Notes: generated by a model not told the origin, from the sequence alone. A DNA stretch of 50,778 nt from Streptomyces novaecaesareae (GCF_000716875.1 NZ_JNWQ01000051.1:1-50778), one strand, 5' to 3'; counted from the stretch's first letter, positions 1 to 8,189 are shown. Numbers and translations: made by a program.

Positions 1-719
1 GGGGCGGGGGCGGGCTTGGTGTGGAGGACTTCGCGGGCCTGTTCGGCGGCGCGCACGATGCTCTCGCTGATGAAGTCGAGGAAGCGGGCGACGTTCTCCA
101 GGCGGTGGGCGGCGGGGGTGCCGGCGCCGAGGACGGCGACGCCCTGGCGTGCGGTGGCGACGAGCTGGTCGTTGGCGCGGGCGCTGGCGATGGTCGCCTG
201 GAAGAAGAGTTCGTCGTCGACGATGTAGCGGTCGCGGCGGCGCTCGTCGCGTTCGCGGCGCACCAGGCTCTGGCTCTCCAGGAAGGCGATCGCCTTGGAG
301 ATGGAGGCCGGGCTGACCTGGAGGCGCTGGGCGAGCTGGGAGGCGGTCAGGCTGCCCGCGTCGGTGGTGAACAGGCAGGTCAGCACCCGGGCCGTCATCT
401 TGGACAGGCCCGAGCCCATGAGGACGGTGGTCAGCGTCTCCCCGTACTCGGCCACGGCCTCACCGTCGCGCCCGTGCGCCCGGGCGCCGGCCTGCGGCCC
501 CTGGGCGGGCACGGGCCGGCGCCGGTGGGCGCGGCGTTCGGTGGCGCGGTGGGCCAGGTCGGCGCGGTAGGCGGCGGGGCCGCCGTTGCGCATCACCTCG
601 CGGGTGACGGTCGAGGTGGGGCGCTCCAGGCGTCGGGCGATCTCGGCGTAGGGGAGGCTGTCGGCCAGTCCCAGCGCGATCTGCCGGCGTTCCTGCTGGG
701 TGAGTCTGCCTCCCGGCAT
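1..719 (-). CDS. MarR-family transcriptional regulator with N-terminal HTH extension (runs off left edge)
   Basis: The reverse strand is open from ATG at 719 (preceded by AGGAGACCGTG) to base 1, so at least 239 residues are present and the C-terminus lies outside the window. The N-terminal ~50 residues (starting MPGGRLTQQERRQIALGL) look like the IS30/resolvase-type HTH seen in some actinomycete regulators, with an EIARRLERPTSTVTRE helix pair. From about residue 85 a MarR/GbsR-like winged helix follows (LTASQLAQRLQVSPASISKA, then a basic wing with RRERDERRRDR). It probably represses itself and the genes to its right, which are now pseudogenes. GTTGC-rich dyads upstream are candidate operators. 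The plus-strand open frame over the same bases is only a GC-skew shadow. Confidence 0.85.
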   Translation of the reverse strand, partial: MPGGRLTQQERRQIALGLADSLPYAEIARRLERPTSTVTREVMRNGGPAAYRADLAHRATERRAHRRRPVPAQGPQAGARAHGRDGEAVAEYGETLTTVLMGSGLSKMTARVLTCLFTTDAGSLTASQLAQRLQVSPASISKAIAFLESQSLVRRERDERRRDRYIVDDELFFQATIASARANDQLVATARQGVAVLGAGTPAAHRLENVARFLDFISESIVRAAEQAREVLHTKPAPA

Positions 720-789
720 CACGGTCTCCTCGGTGGTCCTCGACACTCCTGTGGTCCTTGATCCCCACCATAGCGTTCACCTCTCACCC

Positions 790-925
790 ATTGCAATGAT
801 CGTGGCAGTCGTTGTTGCGTTATCGACAGAGCCGTTGCAACAGTTTCCCGCTATCCACCTGCAAAGACGACAGTTTGACGCAACGAGAGCGTTGCCGAGT
901 CCATGAAAGCAACGTAGCGTTTCCA
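790..925. promoter_or_regulatory. Cluster of GTTGC/GCAAC dyads upstream of the MarR-type gene
   Basis: This unusually AT-rich stretch carries repeated GTTGC/GCAAC words. They include the perfect 8-bp palindrome GTTGCAAC at 833-840, the dyad GCAACG-agag-CGTTGC at 880-895, and the weaker GCAACG-ta-GCGTTT at 909-922. They lie between the regulator start at 719 and the DUF4097 remnant at 1028. That is where operators for a divergently acting MarR-type repressor would be expected. The binding role is inferred; the repeats themselves are seen directly. Confidence 0.5.
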
Positions 926-1027
926 ATGTCAGAAACAACGACCGCGCAGCACACAGGCACAGCACACAGGCGCAGCACCCGCGCACAGACCACGGCGCGC
1001 GGTGCGCAGCACCCACAGGAGAGCACG

Positions 1028-1165
1028 ATGCAGAAGTTCGCCACCCCCGCCCCGATCACCGCCGTCCTGGACGTCGCGGCCGGCAGCGTCCGGTTCACCG
1101 TCGCCGCCGCCACCGCCACCTCCGCCGCCCTCGACGCCGCCACCGGCCACGGCCGCCCCGACCGC
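1028..1165 (+). pseudogene. DUF4097 beta-strand repeat protein, internally deleted remnant
   Basis: The ATG at 1028 sits 8 bp after CAGGAGAG and begins MQKFATPAPITAVLD, the usual opening of Streptomyces DUF4097 proteins, which are about 220-280 residues long. After roughly 20 residues the sequence jumps to text resembling the end of the family's repeats (VAAATATSAALDAATGHGR) and then loses similarity. The middle of the gene therefore appears deleted and the frame runs into the following hydrolase remnant. In related genomes DUF4097 proteins often sit beside a regulator like the one at 1-719 (from memory). The assignment rests on the N-terminal motif and the residual repeat. Confidence 0.6.
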
Positions 1166-1193
1166 CCCGGCCCCGACCCCGGCGTGGACCGGC

Positions 1194-1887
1194 ATGGTCC
1201 CGGTCGACGACGGCGGTTTCCAGGGGCCGTCACCGACACCGGCGGCCCCGGCACCCCCGCGGTCCACCCCAACGGCCGGTTCGCCACCCAGGGCTACTGG
1301 CGGCACGTCACCGCCGAACTCGGCGACGGCTACCGCCACCTCACCTACGACGAACGCGCCCGCGGACGCAGGTCCGCACGCTCGGCGGACTACTCCTTCG
1401 AAGCCTGCGTGCGCGACGCCGACGCCGTCCTCGCCGCCCGCGGCGTGCAGCGGGCCCTGGTGGCCGGCTGGTCCTACGGGGCGTTCCGCCCTGGGCACCG
1501 TCCTGGTCGACGGCGCCCAGCCCTACGACTGGCTCGACGACGCCATGGAGCAACGCATCCGCACGCAGTTCCGGCAGTGGAGCCGGTTCCTGCCGCTGCT
1601 GCGCCCCACCGCCCCGACCCCGCGGACGAACGCCGAGGAGCCGGCGCCGTGCACCATCGAGCTCGCCAGCCTCGCCCGGACACGCGACCTGGGCCCCGTA
1701 CCGGACGCCATCGCCGCCCCCACGCGCTACGCGGTCGCCTCGGGGACGTCCCCGGGCAGCCGCGGCGACGAGCAGGAACGCATCCGCGCCGGCCTTGCGG
1801 CGGTGGCCGCCCGCACCCCGTCCATCGAGATCAGCGCGAAGGTCCCCGGCACCCACGGACCGGTCGTCAACTCGACCCGGCCGTGCA
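1194..1887 (+). pseudogene. Alpha/beta hydrolase, frameshifted and partly deleted
   Basis: Pieces of an alpha/beta-hydrolase-fold protein lie in order but in two reading frames. One frame gives NGRFATQGYWRHVTAELGDG, DERARGRRSARSADYSF and the nucleophile elbow GWSYGAF (GxSxG) near 1468-1488. The other frame then continues GTVLVDGAQPYDWLDDAME and ASGTSPGSRGDEQERIRAGL, ending near the catalytic-His region (GTHGPV). The break is at about 1490, where roughly a dozen residues after the elbow are also missing. Smaller frame slips near 1215 and 1870 disturb both ends. The product cannot be functional. Confidence 0.75.
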
Positions 1888-1944
1888 GAACCGGGTTTGC
1901 GGGCAGGGCGCGGCCGGCTGCGCGTGCCCCCACGCCTGAGCCGC

Positions 1945-3215
1945 CTACGGGGTGGCCGGGACGCGTGACTCACACCCCGCCGCCCACACGGTCTCGCCCG
2001 TGCGGACGATGGTGCGGGACGCGTTGTGGTCCGCGTGCAGGACGGTCCCGCAGGACCGGCACGCCAATGTCGCCTGATCGACACGGTAGTTCCGGTCGAT
2101 GTGACGGCACCGCGAGCACGGTTGGCCGGTGTACGCCGGGTCGACGTACACCGTCGACGTACACCAGAGGCACCCCGGCCCGCTTCTCCTTGTCGGCGAC
2201 GTACCGGCCGAGCTGGTGGAAGCCCCCCGCGCGCAGCCGGGTCCGCTGGTCCTTGCGGTGCCGCACCCGGCCGCGGATACCCGTGAGGTCGGCCAGGGCA
2301 ACTGCGCGGCCGGTGCTCCCCCGGCCTTCGCCCGGGAGGTGCCCCCATGCGGTGGTGACGATGCCCTTGGAGACGATGCGCTTGGAGACGGTGTGCTTAG
2401 AGACGATGCGCTTGGAGACGATGCGCTTGGAGACGGTGTGGTCGATGGTGGCGGTGTGCCGGGCTTCTGCGCGGGAGCGCTTCTTGAGCAGCCGCTCGGC
2501 AGACTCGGCGCCCTCGGCCTGAAGCCTCCTGCGAAGGCCCACCTGCCGCCTGCGGTGCCGGTTCAGACCGCGCCCGCCGGCCGGTAGCCGACGGAGGTGG
2601 TGGAGGTGGTGGCGATGTCGGCGATGCCGAGGTCCACGCCGGCGAAGGAGACCGGCTCCCGGTCGAGCGGCGCCCCGGGCACCTCACAGGCGGCGATCAG
2701 GAAGAACCCGCCGCCCCGCCCGACACGATCGCACTCGCCCCTTGCGGCGCTCACGGAGCATCATGAGCGCGTTGGCAGAGCAGACGAAGCGCACCCCCAT
2801 CGAGCCGTCCGGCCATCGTCCGGACCGACACCGTCCCGGCGTCCAACTGCCAGGACAGGCACCGGCCGTCACACGGCCGCACGGCCTGCGGCCGCAACGC
2901 GATCGGCTCGGACCCCGCCGGGGCCCGCCGCTCGGAGCCCGGCCTGCCGAGGTTCCCGGCACGGATGCCGGCCTTCAGCGCGGTGCACGCGTCGCGGACC
3001 TTCCTGATGGCGTGCCGGGCAGCCTGCACGACCAGCCCGCGCGCCCTTCAACTCGACACAGGTGTGCCTGCGCAACTCGTACTCACGCGGCACACCGCGC
3101 TCGAACGCCACCGCCGACACCCGGCTCGCCGAATCGATACCGTGCGCAGGGTCACCCGGAGCCCGGCAGCCTGGCCGGCCTCCGGCATCAACTCCACCCG
3201 CACCACGACCTCCAT
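1945..3215 (-). pseudogene. IS200/IS605-type TnpB (OrfB) remnant
   Basis: Read on the reverse strand, fragments of a TnpB protein appear in the right order but in changing frames. The N-terminus MEVVVRVELMPEAGQAAGL starts at 3215. It is followed by AFERGVPREYELRRHT, RKVRDACTALKAGIRAGNLG, DDRCLSW-like and VDLGIADIATTST (RuvC motif region, near 2640), then RRRLQAEGAESAERLLKKRS and ADLTGIRGRVRHRK. The C-terminus carries the zinc-ribbon CSRC...CRSC and the last RuvC-type DHNASR, ending at the stop at 1945. At least four frame changes and an internal 15-bp repeat expansion (2357-2446) show it is dead. No TnpA gene and no clear element ends were found. The family is an RNA-guided nuclease associated with transposons. 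Confidence 0.85.
2357..2446. repeat. 15-bp tandem repeat inside the TnpB remnant
   Basis: Five copies plus a divergent sixth of a 15-bp unit (consensus GACGATGCGCTTGGA) run head to tail. On the reverse strand they translate as a repeated V-S-K-R/H-I/T pentapeptide. TnpB proteins normally have a single such segment (HTATIDHTVSKRIV-like), so this is a local in-frame expansion of a native sequence. Confidence 0.9.
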
Positions 3216-3300
3216 GCCCCAGAACACAGCCTGACGCACCGACACCGATACGTCTGCGGCAACCACCCGCAACGCCCCCACCTCAGGCCGCACCGATTCC

Positions 3301-3360
3301 CTGACGCCAGGAACTGACACCAGGAGCTGACGCCAGGGAACCGGCGCCAGGGAACCGGCG
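3301..3360. repeat. Degenerate 13-14 bp tandem repeat
   Basis: About four imperfect copies of CTGACGCCAGGAA / CCGGCGCCAGGGAA are arranged in tandem between the TnpB remnant and the HAD remnant. They are non-coding as far as I can tell. Confidence 0.7.
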
Positions 3361-3499
3361 CGTGAGCCCATCCGCACAGCCGGCGACCCCACCAGCTCGA
3401 CCCCCGACGCCTCCAGGACCGACACGCCCCTGCCGTGGCGGAGGCCGGCCCTCTGCCATCACCGCCGGACCGCAATCGCTACTGCACGAACGCAGTACC

Positions 3500-3760
3500 G
3501 CCGCCGGACGAGGCCCTCGACTACCGGGACCCACCGCCCACCACCCACCGGCCGCTCGCCGAACGGGAACAGCCCGACCTGATCGGCACGCTGCGGGCGA
3601 AACGCAACCGGCGCAACACCCCCTACCCGTCGCCCAGCGCGTCCAGGTCGTACCTGTCCCCCACATAGGCGACCTCGCACGGAGCCAGGCCCAGACGTTC
3701 ACAGCCGACCCGGAAGATCCCGGAGGCGGGCTTGGCCTGGCCGAACGGGACGACAGAAAC
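3500..3760 (-). pseudogene. HAD-superfamily hydrolase fragment
   Basis: The reverse strand shows the C-terminal half of a HAD hydrolase split over two frames. The first frame carries FGQAKPASGIFRVGCERLGL, with the motif III lysine, and EVAYVGDRYDLDALG, the motif IV aspartates. The second frame carries GLFPFGERPVGGGRWVPVV, a typical end for this subgroup. The frame change is near 3640-3650. The N-terminal half, with the nucleophile DxD, is absent. It is a truncated, frameshifted relic. Confidence 0.7.
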
Positions 3761-4014
3761 CAGCGGGACAGACAGGACCGACAGGCCAGGAAACGCCGAA
3801 GGCTCAACAGAGGCCGACAGACCCACAAGGAACCCACCCACTCAAGAACGACCGGCAACCCGGACCAGGCCGACGGGTCGGACGGGGCGCCGCCCGCTCA
3901 GGACAGACCGACGGGGCCGAAGGTTCGGACGGAACCCACCCACTCGGGAGACGCCGACGGTCGGGCAGGGACCCGCCCGTTCAGGAAGGGCCGGCCGGCA
4001 GGGCCGCCGCCGGT
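3761..4014. other. Non-coding stretch with degenerate repeats
   Basis: No credible reading frame is seen. Several loosely repeated words occur (GACGGGxCGGACGG, ACCCACCCACTC, CCGTTCAGGA), suggesting eroded tandem repeats like others in the window. Confidence 0.5.
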
Positions 4015-4314
4015 TCAGGAGGGCAGCTGCTGGCGGTGGGCATCCAGGGCGGGGGCGGTGGTGGTGGCCAGGAACTCCGTCACCCGGTACTCGGTCAGCC
4101 CCGCCCGCACGAACGGGTCGGTGGCCACCAGCGCCTCGATCACGGCCCGGTCCCGCCCCACCGCCAGGATCACCCCGCCGTCACGCGGCACCTTACGCCC
4201 CGAGGCAAGGAACGTCCCCGCCGCGTAATGCGCCTCCAGCCACTCGATGTGCCGCGGCAAGACCGCATCGATCCGCTCCATCGAGGCGGTGTACGTCAAC
4301 TCCAAAACGAACAT
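4015..4314 (-). CDS. YciI-like protein
   Basis: This 99-residue protein has the YciI/YCII ferredoxin-like fold signature. The N-terminal strand is MFVLELTYTAS, the conserved H-x-x-W/Y-L pattern appears as PRHIEWLEAHYAAG, the GGVILAVG strand follows, and the DPFVRAGLTEYRVTEF end corresponds to the family's DPF...V motif. Length is normal for the family. Many YciI proteins have no established reaction; a few are dienelactone or muconolactone-type enzymes, so I give no substrate. The ATG at 4314 has no Shine-Dalgarno sequence, but a TAGCGT -10-like hexamer lies a few bases upstream, suggesting a leaderless transcript. It is intact despite its decayed neighbours. Confidence 0.85.
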   Translation of the reverse strand: MFVLELTYTASMERIDAVLPRHIEWLEAHYAAGTFLASGRKVPRDGGVILAVGRDRAVIEALVATDPFVRAGLTEYRVTEFLATTTAPALDAHRQQLPS

Positions 4315-4647
4315 ACGCCCACGCTAGACCCGCTCGCGAAGACCCGGACACGGAACCCCCGCACCCGAACCCGACTCCACCCGCCCCGCGAGGGTGCCGA
4401 CCCCAATCCTGCCAGCTCACACAACGGTTGCGGCAGGACACAGCACACCCCTCTTCCGCCTTGCCGCACACCAGACACACCCCGCAAACTCATGCAACAC
4501 CCCCTCCCCCTCACGGCCCAGCACGCCGCCCCCCGCCGACACCGGCGGCCGGGCGCACGGCACCGTCACGCCCGCAGGCCATCACGCCCACGGGCCGCGC
4601 AGGGAGGACGGGTGGACGAACGAAGCAACACGAAGGGGGACACGCGG
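4315..4647. other. Intergenic stretch without a recognised gene
   Basis: About 330 bp between the divergent YciI-like gene and the unknown gene at 4648. A possible -10 (TAGCGT on the reverse strand, near 4322) serves the YciI gene. CA-rich runs occur around 4430-4500. I see no coding frame, RNA or clear operator. Confidence 0.5.
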
Positions 4648-4986
4648 ATGAACGTGCACGAAGACCTGGTGCTCAGGGCACGGGTACGGCTGCTCAGCCA
4701 CAACGAGCGGATCCTGCACGGGCAGGAAGGCCTATGGGTATACCGGACACTGTTCGCAGCCACCCCACACGCCCACGCCTACAAACTCGCCCTCGTCCTG
4801 CGAGAGCAAGCCGAGAGCCCGCAGGTAGCGCACCAACCCGAAGCACGGACAGCGCTACTGGACGAAGCCCGCGCAGCAGCCACCCGCATCCCTTCCGACG
4901 CACCCACCTACCAGACACGCATGTGGGAATACACCGTCACACAACTTCACGAGCTCGAACGCCGACTCGGGCAACCAGGACAGTAG
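4648..4986 (+). CDS. Conserved hypothetical protein, all-helical, 112 residues
   Basis: ATG at 4648 lies 7 bp after AAGGGGGA, a good ribosome site. The longer open frame upstream has no such site and was not used. The protein is predicted mostly helical and soluble, with charged amphipathic stretches such as HEDLVLRARVRLLSHNERIL and MWEYTVTQLHELERRL, and no signal peptide or membrane segment. I recall similar short proteins in Streptomyces annotated only as hypothetical. The segment YRTLFAATPHAHAYKLALVL is the most distinctive part. No function can be assigned. It stands alone between divergent and unrelated neighbours. Confidence 0.75.
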   Translation: MNVHEDLVLRARVRLLSHNERILHGQEGLWVYRTLFAATPHAHAYKLALVLREQAESPQVAHQPEARTALLDEARAAATRIPSDAPTYQTRMWEYTVTQLHELERRLGQPGQ

Positions 4987-5007
4987 GCAGGGCAAGGGAC
5001 GGCTGCG

Positions 5008-5157
5008 CTACAGGGCATCCAGGCGCCGGGAAACGCGTCCGGGAGTGAGGCCGGCCGCGCCGGTGAGGTCGACGAGGCTGGCACGGCCGTCGGCGGCGAG
5101 CGCGCGGAGCAGCCTCTCGTCCTCGGGGGTGAGGGGCAGCCGCAACGGCCACACCAT
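5008..5157 (-). pseudogene. Lrp/AsnC-type regulator fragment
   Basis: The reverse frame from ATG 5157 to TAG 5008 encodes 49 residues. It contains a winged-helix N-terminal segment of AsnC type: LTPEDERLLRALAADGRASL, then GLTPGRVSRRLDAL. It stops right after the recognition helix, and the RAM ligand domain (about 80 residues) is missing. Weak similarity continues a few residues upstream of the ATG, so this is likely the middle of a larger two-HTH AsnC protein cut at both ends. A functional mini-regulator is less likely. Confidence 0.45.
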
Positions 5158-5320
5158 CCCCTGGTAAACCCCACGGGTGCCTCCGAAGGACCGGCCGGCG
5201 TGTTGCGGCAGGCGTGGCTGACCGCCCGGGCGTAGTAGCGTCGGTGCGTGAAGTCGCGCACACCGCGCGGTCTTTGATCACCAGACAGACGGGGGCCGAC
5301 GTTGGGAAGGGGTGGTGGGT

Positions 5321-5677
5321 GTGGGACGGGCACGCGTGGCAGCACGGGTGATCGTGCACCCTGGCCTGGAGGACGTAAGCGTCCAACAAGTACTGGAGGC
5401 ACTCGCCGATCCGGCCCGCAGGTCAGTGGTACGCACACTCGCCCACTCAGGAACCGACCTCAGCTGCGGCTCCTTCGACCTACCCGTAGGACGATCCACC
5501 TCCAGCCACCACTTCAGCGTCCTGCGCGAAGCAGGACTCCTACGCCAGTACTACATCGGCACCACCAAGATGAACGCCCTGCGCACCACCGAACTCGAAC
5601 ACCGCTTCCCCGGCCTCCTCACCGCGGTCATAGCCGCCGCAGACGCCGAAGCCCACCAACACCCCACACCGACATGA
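5321..5677 (+). CDS. ArsR-family HTH transcriptional regulator
   Basis: About 118 residues with a winged-helix ArsR core. It contains VQQVLEALADPARRSVVRTL, then STSSHHFSVLREAGLLRQY as the recognition helix and wing. This is typical of the non-metal ArsR group that pairs with oxidoreductases: the metal-binding CxC of ArsR/SmtB is absent. GTG at 5321 has GGGAAGGGG 8 bp upstream; GTG at 5312 or 5348 is possible, and homologues I recall begin near VIVHPGLEDV at 5348. It is convergent with the quinone oxidoreductase at 5790-6785. That gene's promoter carries a dyad that may be its operator. Confidence 0.88.
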   Translation: MGRARVAARVIVHPGLEDVSVQQVLEALADPARRSVVRTLAHSGTDLSCGSFDLPVGRSTSSHHFSVLREAGLLRQYYIGTTKMNALRTTELEHRFPGLLTAVIAAADAEAHQHPTPT

Positions 5678-5703
5678 CGATCAGTCACATTCCCGACAGC
5701 CGA

Positions 5704-5784
5704 AGGACGCCCACGAGCGGCTCCCGGGCGAACCCGGCCGGCCGCCGGGTCGGCCCCGCCCGGGAAACCGGTCATGGGCGTCCT
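5704..5784. terminator. Bidirectional terminator-like inverted repeat
   Basis: Perfect 10-bp arms AGGACGCCCA (5704-5713) and TGGGCGTCCT (5775-5784) enclose a GC-rich inner region that can itself fold. The structure lies between convergent genes, fitting a shared terminator. Confidence 0.6.
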
Positions 5785-5789
5785 CACGG

Positions 5790-6785
5790 TCAGTCGCCCA
5801 CGGTGAGGACGATCTTGCCGACCTGGGTGCCGGCCTCCAGGTAGCGGTGGGCCTCGACCATCGCGTCCAGACCCTCGAAGACACGGTCGACCACGGGAGC
5901 GAGGGAACCGTCGGTCAGACCCGCGGTGACGAACGCGTGCGCCCGGCGCAGGCGTTCGTCGTCGCGGGTCACCTCGTGCAGGGTGTAGAAGCGGCTGCTG
6001 ACCGGGGCGAAGGTGTCCTGGCCGGGCATCGGGGTGTCGCGCGGGTCCAGGCGGCCGTAGACGATCAGGCGTCCACCGGGGGCGATGTTCTCGGCCAGGG
6101 CGCGCACACCCGGCCCGGCGACGGGGTCGAAGACCGTACGCACCCCGTGCCCGCCGGTGACCGCCGCCACGCGCGCGGCCAGGTCGTCCTCGCCGGCCAC
6201 CACGACCTCGGCGGCCCCGGCGTCCAGCAGCGCCCGAACCTTCGCCCGGGTACGGGTGGTGGCGATGGGGACCGCGCCCAGACGGCGGGCGGTGCGGATC
6301 GCGGCCAGACCGACACTGGAGGCCGCGGCGGTCAGCAGCACGTGGTCACCGGGACGCAGGTGCCCGTCCTCCACCAGGGCGCCGTAGGCGGTCAGGTACG
6401 GCATCCACACCGCCGCACCCTGGACGGCGGTCAGGTTTACGGGATGACGGACGACGGCCCGCGCGGGCACGACCGCATGGGTCGCATAGACGCCGTAGTC
6501 GTTCTGGGAGAAAGCGGGCACGGTGGCGACCACCTCCCCGACCGTGAACCCGTCCACGCCCTCCCCGAGGGCGTCCACCGTGCCGACGGCCTCGTAGCCC
6601 GGGGTCGCGGGAAGCCGGGGCTCCTCGATGTAGGCACCGGACCGGAACAGGGCCTCCGCCCGGTTGAGACCGATCGCCGCGACACGGATCCGCAGCTCCC
6701 CCGGCCCGGGCTCGGGCAACGCACGCTCCCGTACGGTCAGCACCTCCGGCCCCCCGGTGCTCTCGACGACAACTATCCTGGGCAT
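5790..6785 (-). CDS. NAD(P)H:quinone oxidoreductase / zinc-type alcohol dehydrogenase family protein
   Basis: 331-residue medium-chain dehydrogenase/reductase. The GroES-like N-terminal domain (1-125) has PGPGELRIRVAAIGLNRAE and PGYEAVGTVDALGEGV. The cofactor domain has the Rossmann turn HVLLTAAASSVGLAAIRTAR around residue 155; AAASSVG replaces the usual GGxGxVG. The catalytic Cys/His zinc ligands of true alcohol dehydrogenases are absent, which points to a quinone oxidoreductase or enoyl-reductase-like enzyme using NADPH. ATG at 6785 follows AGGGGAG at 9 bp. It is convergent with the ArsR gene. A promoter TTGACA (reverse of 6858-6863) overlaps a dyad, so ArsR control is plausible. Confidence 0.93.
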   Translation of the reverse strand: MPRIVVVESTGGPEVLTVRERALPEPGPGELRIRVAAIGLNRAEALFRSGAYIEEPRLPATPGYEAVGTVDALGEGVDGFTVGEVVATVPAFSQNDYGVYATHAVVPARAVVRHPVNLTAVQGAAVWMPYLTAYGALVEDGHLRPGDHVLLTAAASSVGLAAIRTARRLGAVPIATTRTRAKVRALLDAGAAEVVVAGEDDLAARVAAVTGGHGVRTVFDPVAGPGVRALAENIAPGGRLIVYGRLDPRDTPMPGQDTFAPVSSRFYTLHEVTRDDERLRRAHAFVTAGLTDGSLAPVVDRVFEGLDAMVEAHRYLEAGTQVGKIVLTVGD

Positions 6786-6857
6786 GGGTCAACTCCCCTA
6801 CAGAGACGGGCTGGTGACGTGCGATCGCAGCACCAGACAACCCCGCCCGGCCCATCC

Positions 6858-6872
6858 TGTCAAACTTCGACA
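6858..6872. promoter_or_regulatory. Dyad overlapping the -35 of the quinone oxidoreductase gene
   Basis: TGTCAAACTTCGACA is a 15-bp interrupted palindrome with six of seven base pairs matching around a central C. Its left end, read on the reverse strand, is TTGACA, a perfect -35. About 17 bp further on lies a weak -10 (TTGTCT). Position and symmetry suit an ArsR-type operator for the neighbouring regulator; this is inference. Confidence 0.5.
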
Positions 6873-7035
6873 ACCATCGGAATAAACGGCCATGCGCGCC
6901 CGTTGGAGGGGAGCGCGGGACCATGTGGGCACCCGGGGCCGGGGGCGTGCGACCAGCTCAGGCCGGGGGCGTACGGGCCTTCGGCGGGCCCCCGACCGGG
7001 AGCCGTGCGCGGGGCGGGGCGTAGGCTGTCCGCCC

Positions 7036-8043
7036 GTGATCGACAACCACGGCGACGGCGGCATCGACGGCGAGGGCGATGGCGATGGCGATGGCGACGG
7101 CGCGGGGTGGGCCGCCACCCGGCGCTGGGCCGAGGAGGCACTCGCACCCGGCGAGCGGATCGCGCGGACGACGGCGCTCAAGGGCGGATGGACCTCGCGG
7201 ATGCGCCGCCTGGACATCGAACGCCCCGACGGCGCACCGCTGTACGCCCTGGTGCTGCGCTCCTTCGTCAAGCCGTTCTACCGCCGCCACGCCCCGGCCA
7301 TGCTGGCCCGCGAGGCCGGCGTGCTGCGCCTGCTGGAGCACAGCCGCGTCCCGGCCCCGCACCTGGTCGCCCTCGACGCAGACGGCGCCCGGTGTGACCA
7401 CCCGTCGCTGGCGATGACCCACCTGCCCGGCACCGTACGGGTGGCCGAGGACGACGACGTCGCACAACGCACCCGCCTGCTCGCCACCCAACTGGCCGCC
7501 ATCCACGCCCTGGACGTCGACGAGAGCGAACGCCCGCGCGCCTGGCAGGCATGGACCACCCCCGACCAAGTCCACACCCCCCAGCACACCACCCGCCCCG
7601 AACTCTGGAGGCGGGCGATAGACGAGATCCGTCGCGAGGCACCCCCGCACCGCCCGACCTTCCTCCACCGCGACTTCCACCCCGGCAACGTCCTGTTCAC
7701 CGGCACCGGCCCCACCCTGACCGTCACCGGCGTCCTCGACTGGGTCGAAACCTCCTGGGGCCCGCGCGACCTCGACGTCGCCCACTGCGCCACCACCCTG
7801 GCCCTGCTCCACGGCCCCGCCGCCGCCCTGGCCTTCACCGACCACTACCGCAGCACCGGCGCCCTCCTCGGCAACGACCGCGACCACCTCTACTGGCGAC
7901 TGCTCGACACCCTCGCCTTCGCCCCCGACGCACCCAAAGTCGCCACCCCCTGGCGCGAACTCGGCCGCACCGACCTCACCCCAGCCCTCCTCACCACCCG
8001 CCTTGAGGACTACGTCCAAGCCCTCCTCGACCAGCACACCTGA
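7036..8043 (+). CDS. Aminoglycoside phosphotransferase-fold kinase (APH family)
   Basis: 335 residues with the APH/choline-kinase fold. The Brenner motif is FLHRDFHPGNVLF (HxDxxxxN, around residue 215) and the metal-binding DWVETSWGPRDLDVAH follows, equivalent to the DFG-type aspartate. The nucleotide-binding N-lobe lies at about 35-110. GTG at 7036 is chosen because TAGGCT at 7022-7027 is a good -10 that would give a leaderless mRNA. The longer frame upstream has low-complexity, non-family sequence. The N-terminus contains a G-D-G-D run from a repeated GATGGC hexamer (about 7073-7100). Family members phosphorylate antibiotics, sugars or small metabolites; the substrate is not predictable here. 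It is divergent from the oxidoreductase. Confidence 0.9.
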   Translation: MIDNHGDGGIDGEGDGDGDGDGAGWAATRRWAEEALAPGERIARTTALKGGWTSRMRRLDIERPDGAPLYALVLRSFVKPFYRRHAPAMLAREAGVLRLLEHSRVPAPHLVALDADGARCDHPSLAMTHLPGTVRVAEDDDVAQRTRLLATQLAAIHALDVDESERPRAWQAWTTPDQVHTPQHTTRPELWRRAIDEIRREAPPHRPTFLHRDFHPGNVLFTGTGPTLTVTGVLDWVETSWGPRDLDVAHCATTLALLHGPAAALAFTDHYRSTGALLGNDRDHLYWRLLDTLAFAPDAPKVATPWRELGRTDLTPALLTTRLEDYVQALLDQHT

Positions 8044-8092
8044 CCCACGCCCTTTCCGCACCGGAAGTCGGGCCGACCGGCCACGCCGAGGT

Positions 8093-8108
8093 TCACTCGT
8101 ACGAGTGA
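8093..8108. promoter_or_regulatory. Perfect 16-bp palindrome TCACTCGTACGAGTGA
   Basis: The 16 bases read identically on both strands. They lie in the 146-bp gap between the kinase and the small unknown gene, about 80 bp before its start. The half-sites TCACTC/GAGTGA match the TnACnC/GnGTnA half-sites of the BldD consensus but are separated by four bases instead of one. An XRE-type or other dimeric regulator site is likely; the identity of the binder is inference. Confidence 0.6.
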
Positions 8109-8189
8109 TTGTCACCCTCTGCACACATACGGACACTCAACGTATCCGCATGGCTCGAAGGAGCCCTCCCGGCACGAGAGGAGCCCGTC

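Noticed and set aside
21..761. Plus-strand 246-residue open frame over the MarR-type gene
   Set aside because: Low-complexity Gly/Ala/Val text without family features; the reverse strand gives a clear HTH regulator with ribosome site.
1945..3215. Active RNA-guided TnpB element
   Set aside because: Several frameshifts and a repeat expansion destroy the protein, and no TnpA or element ends could be found.
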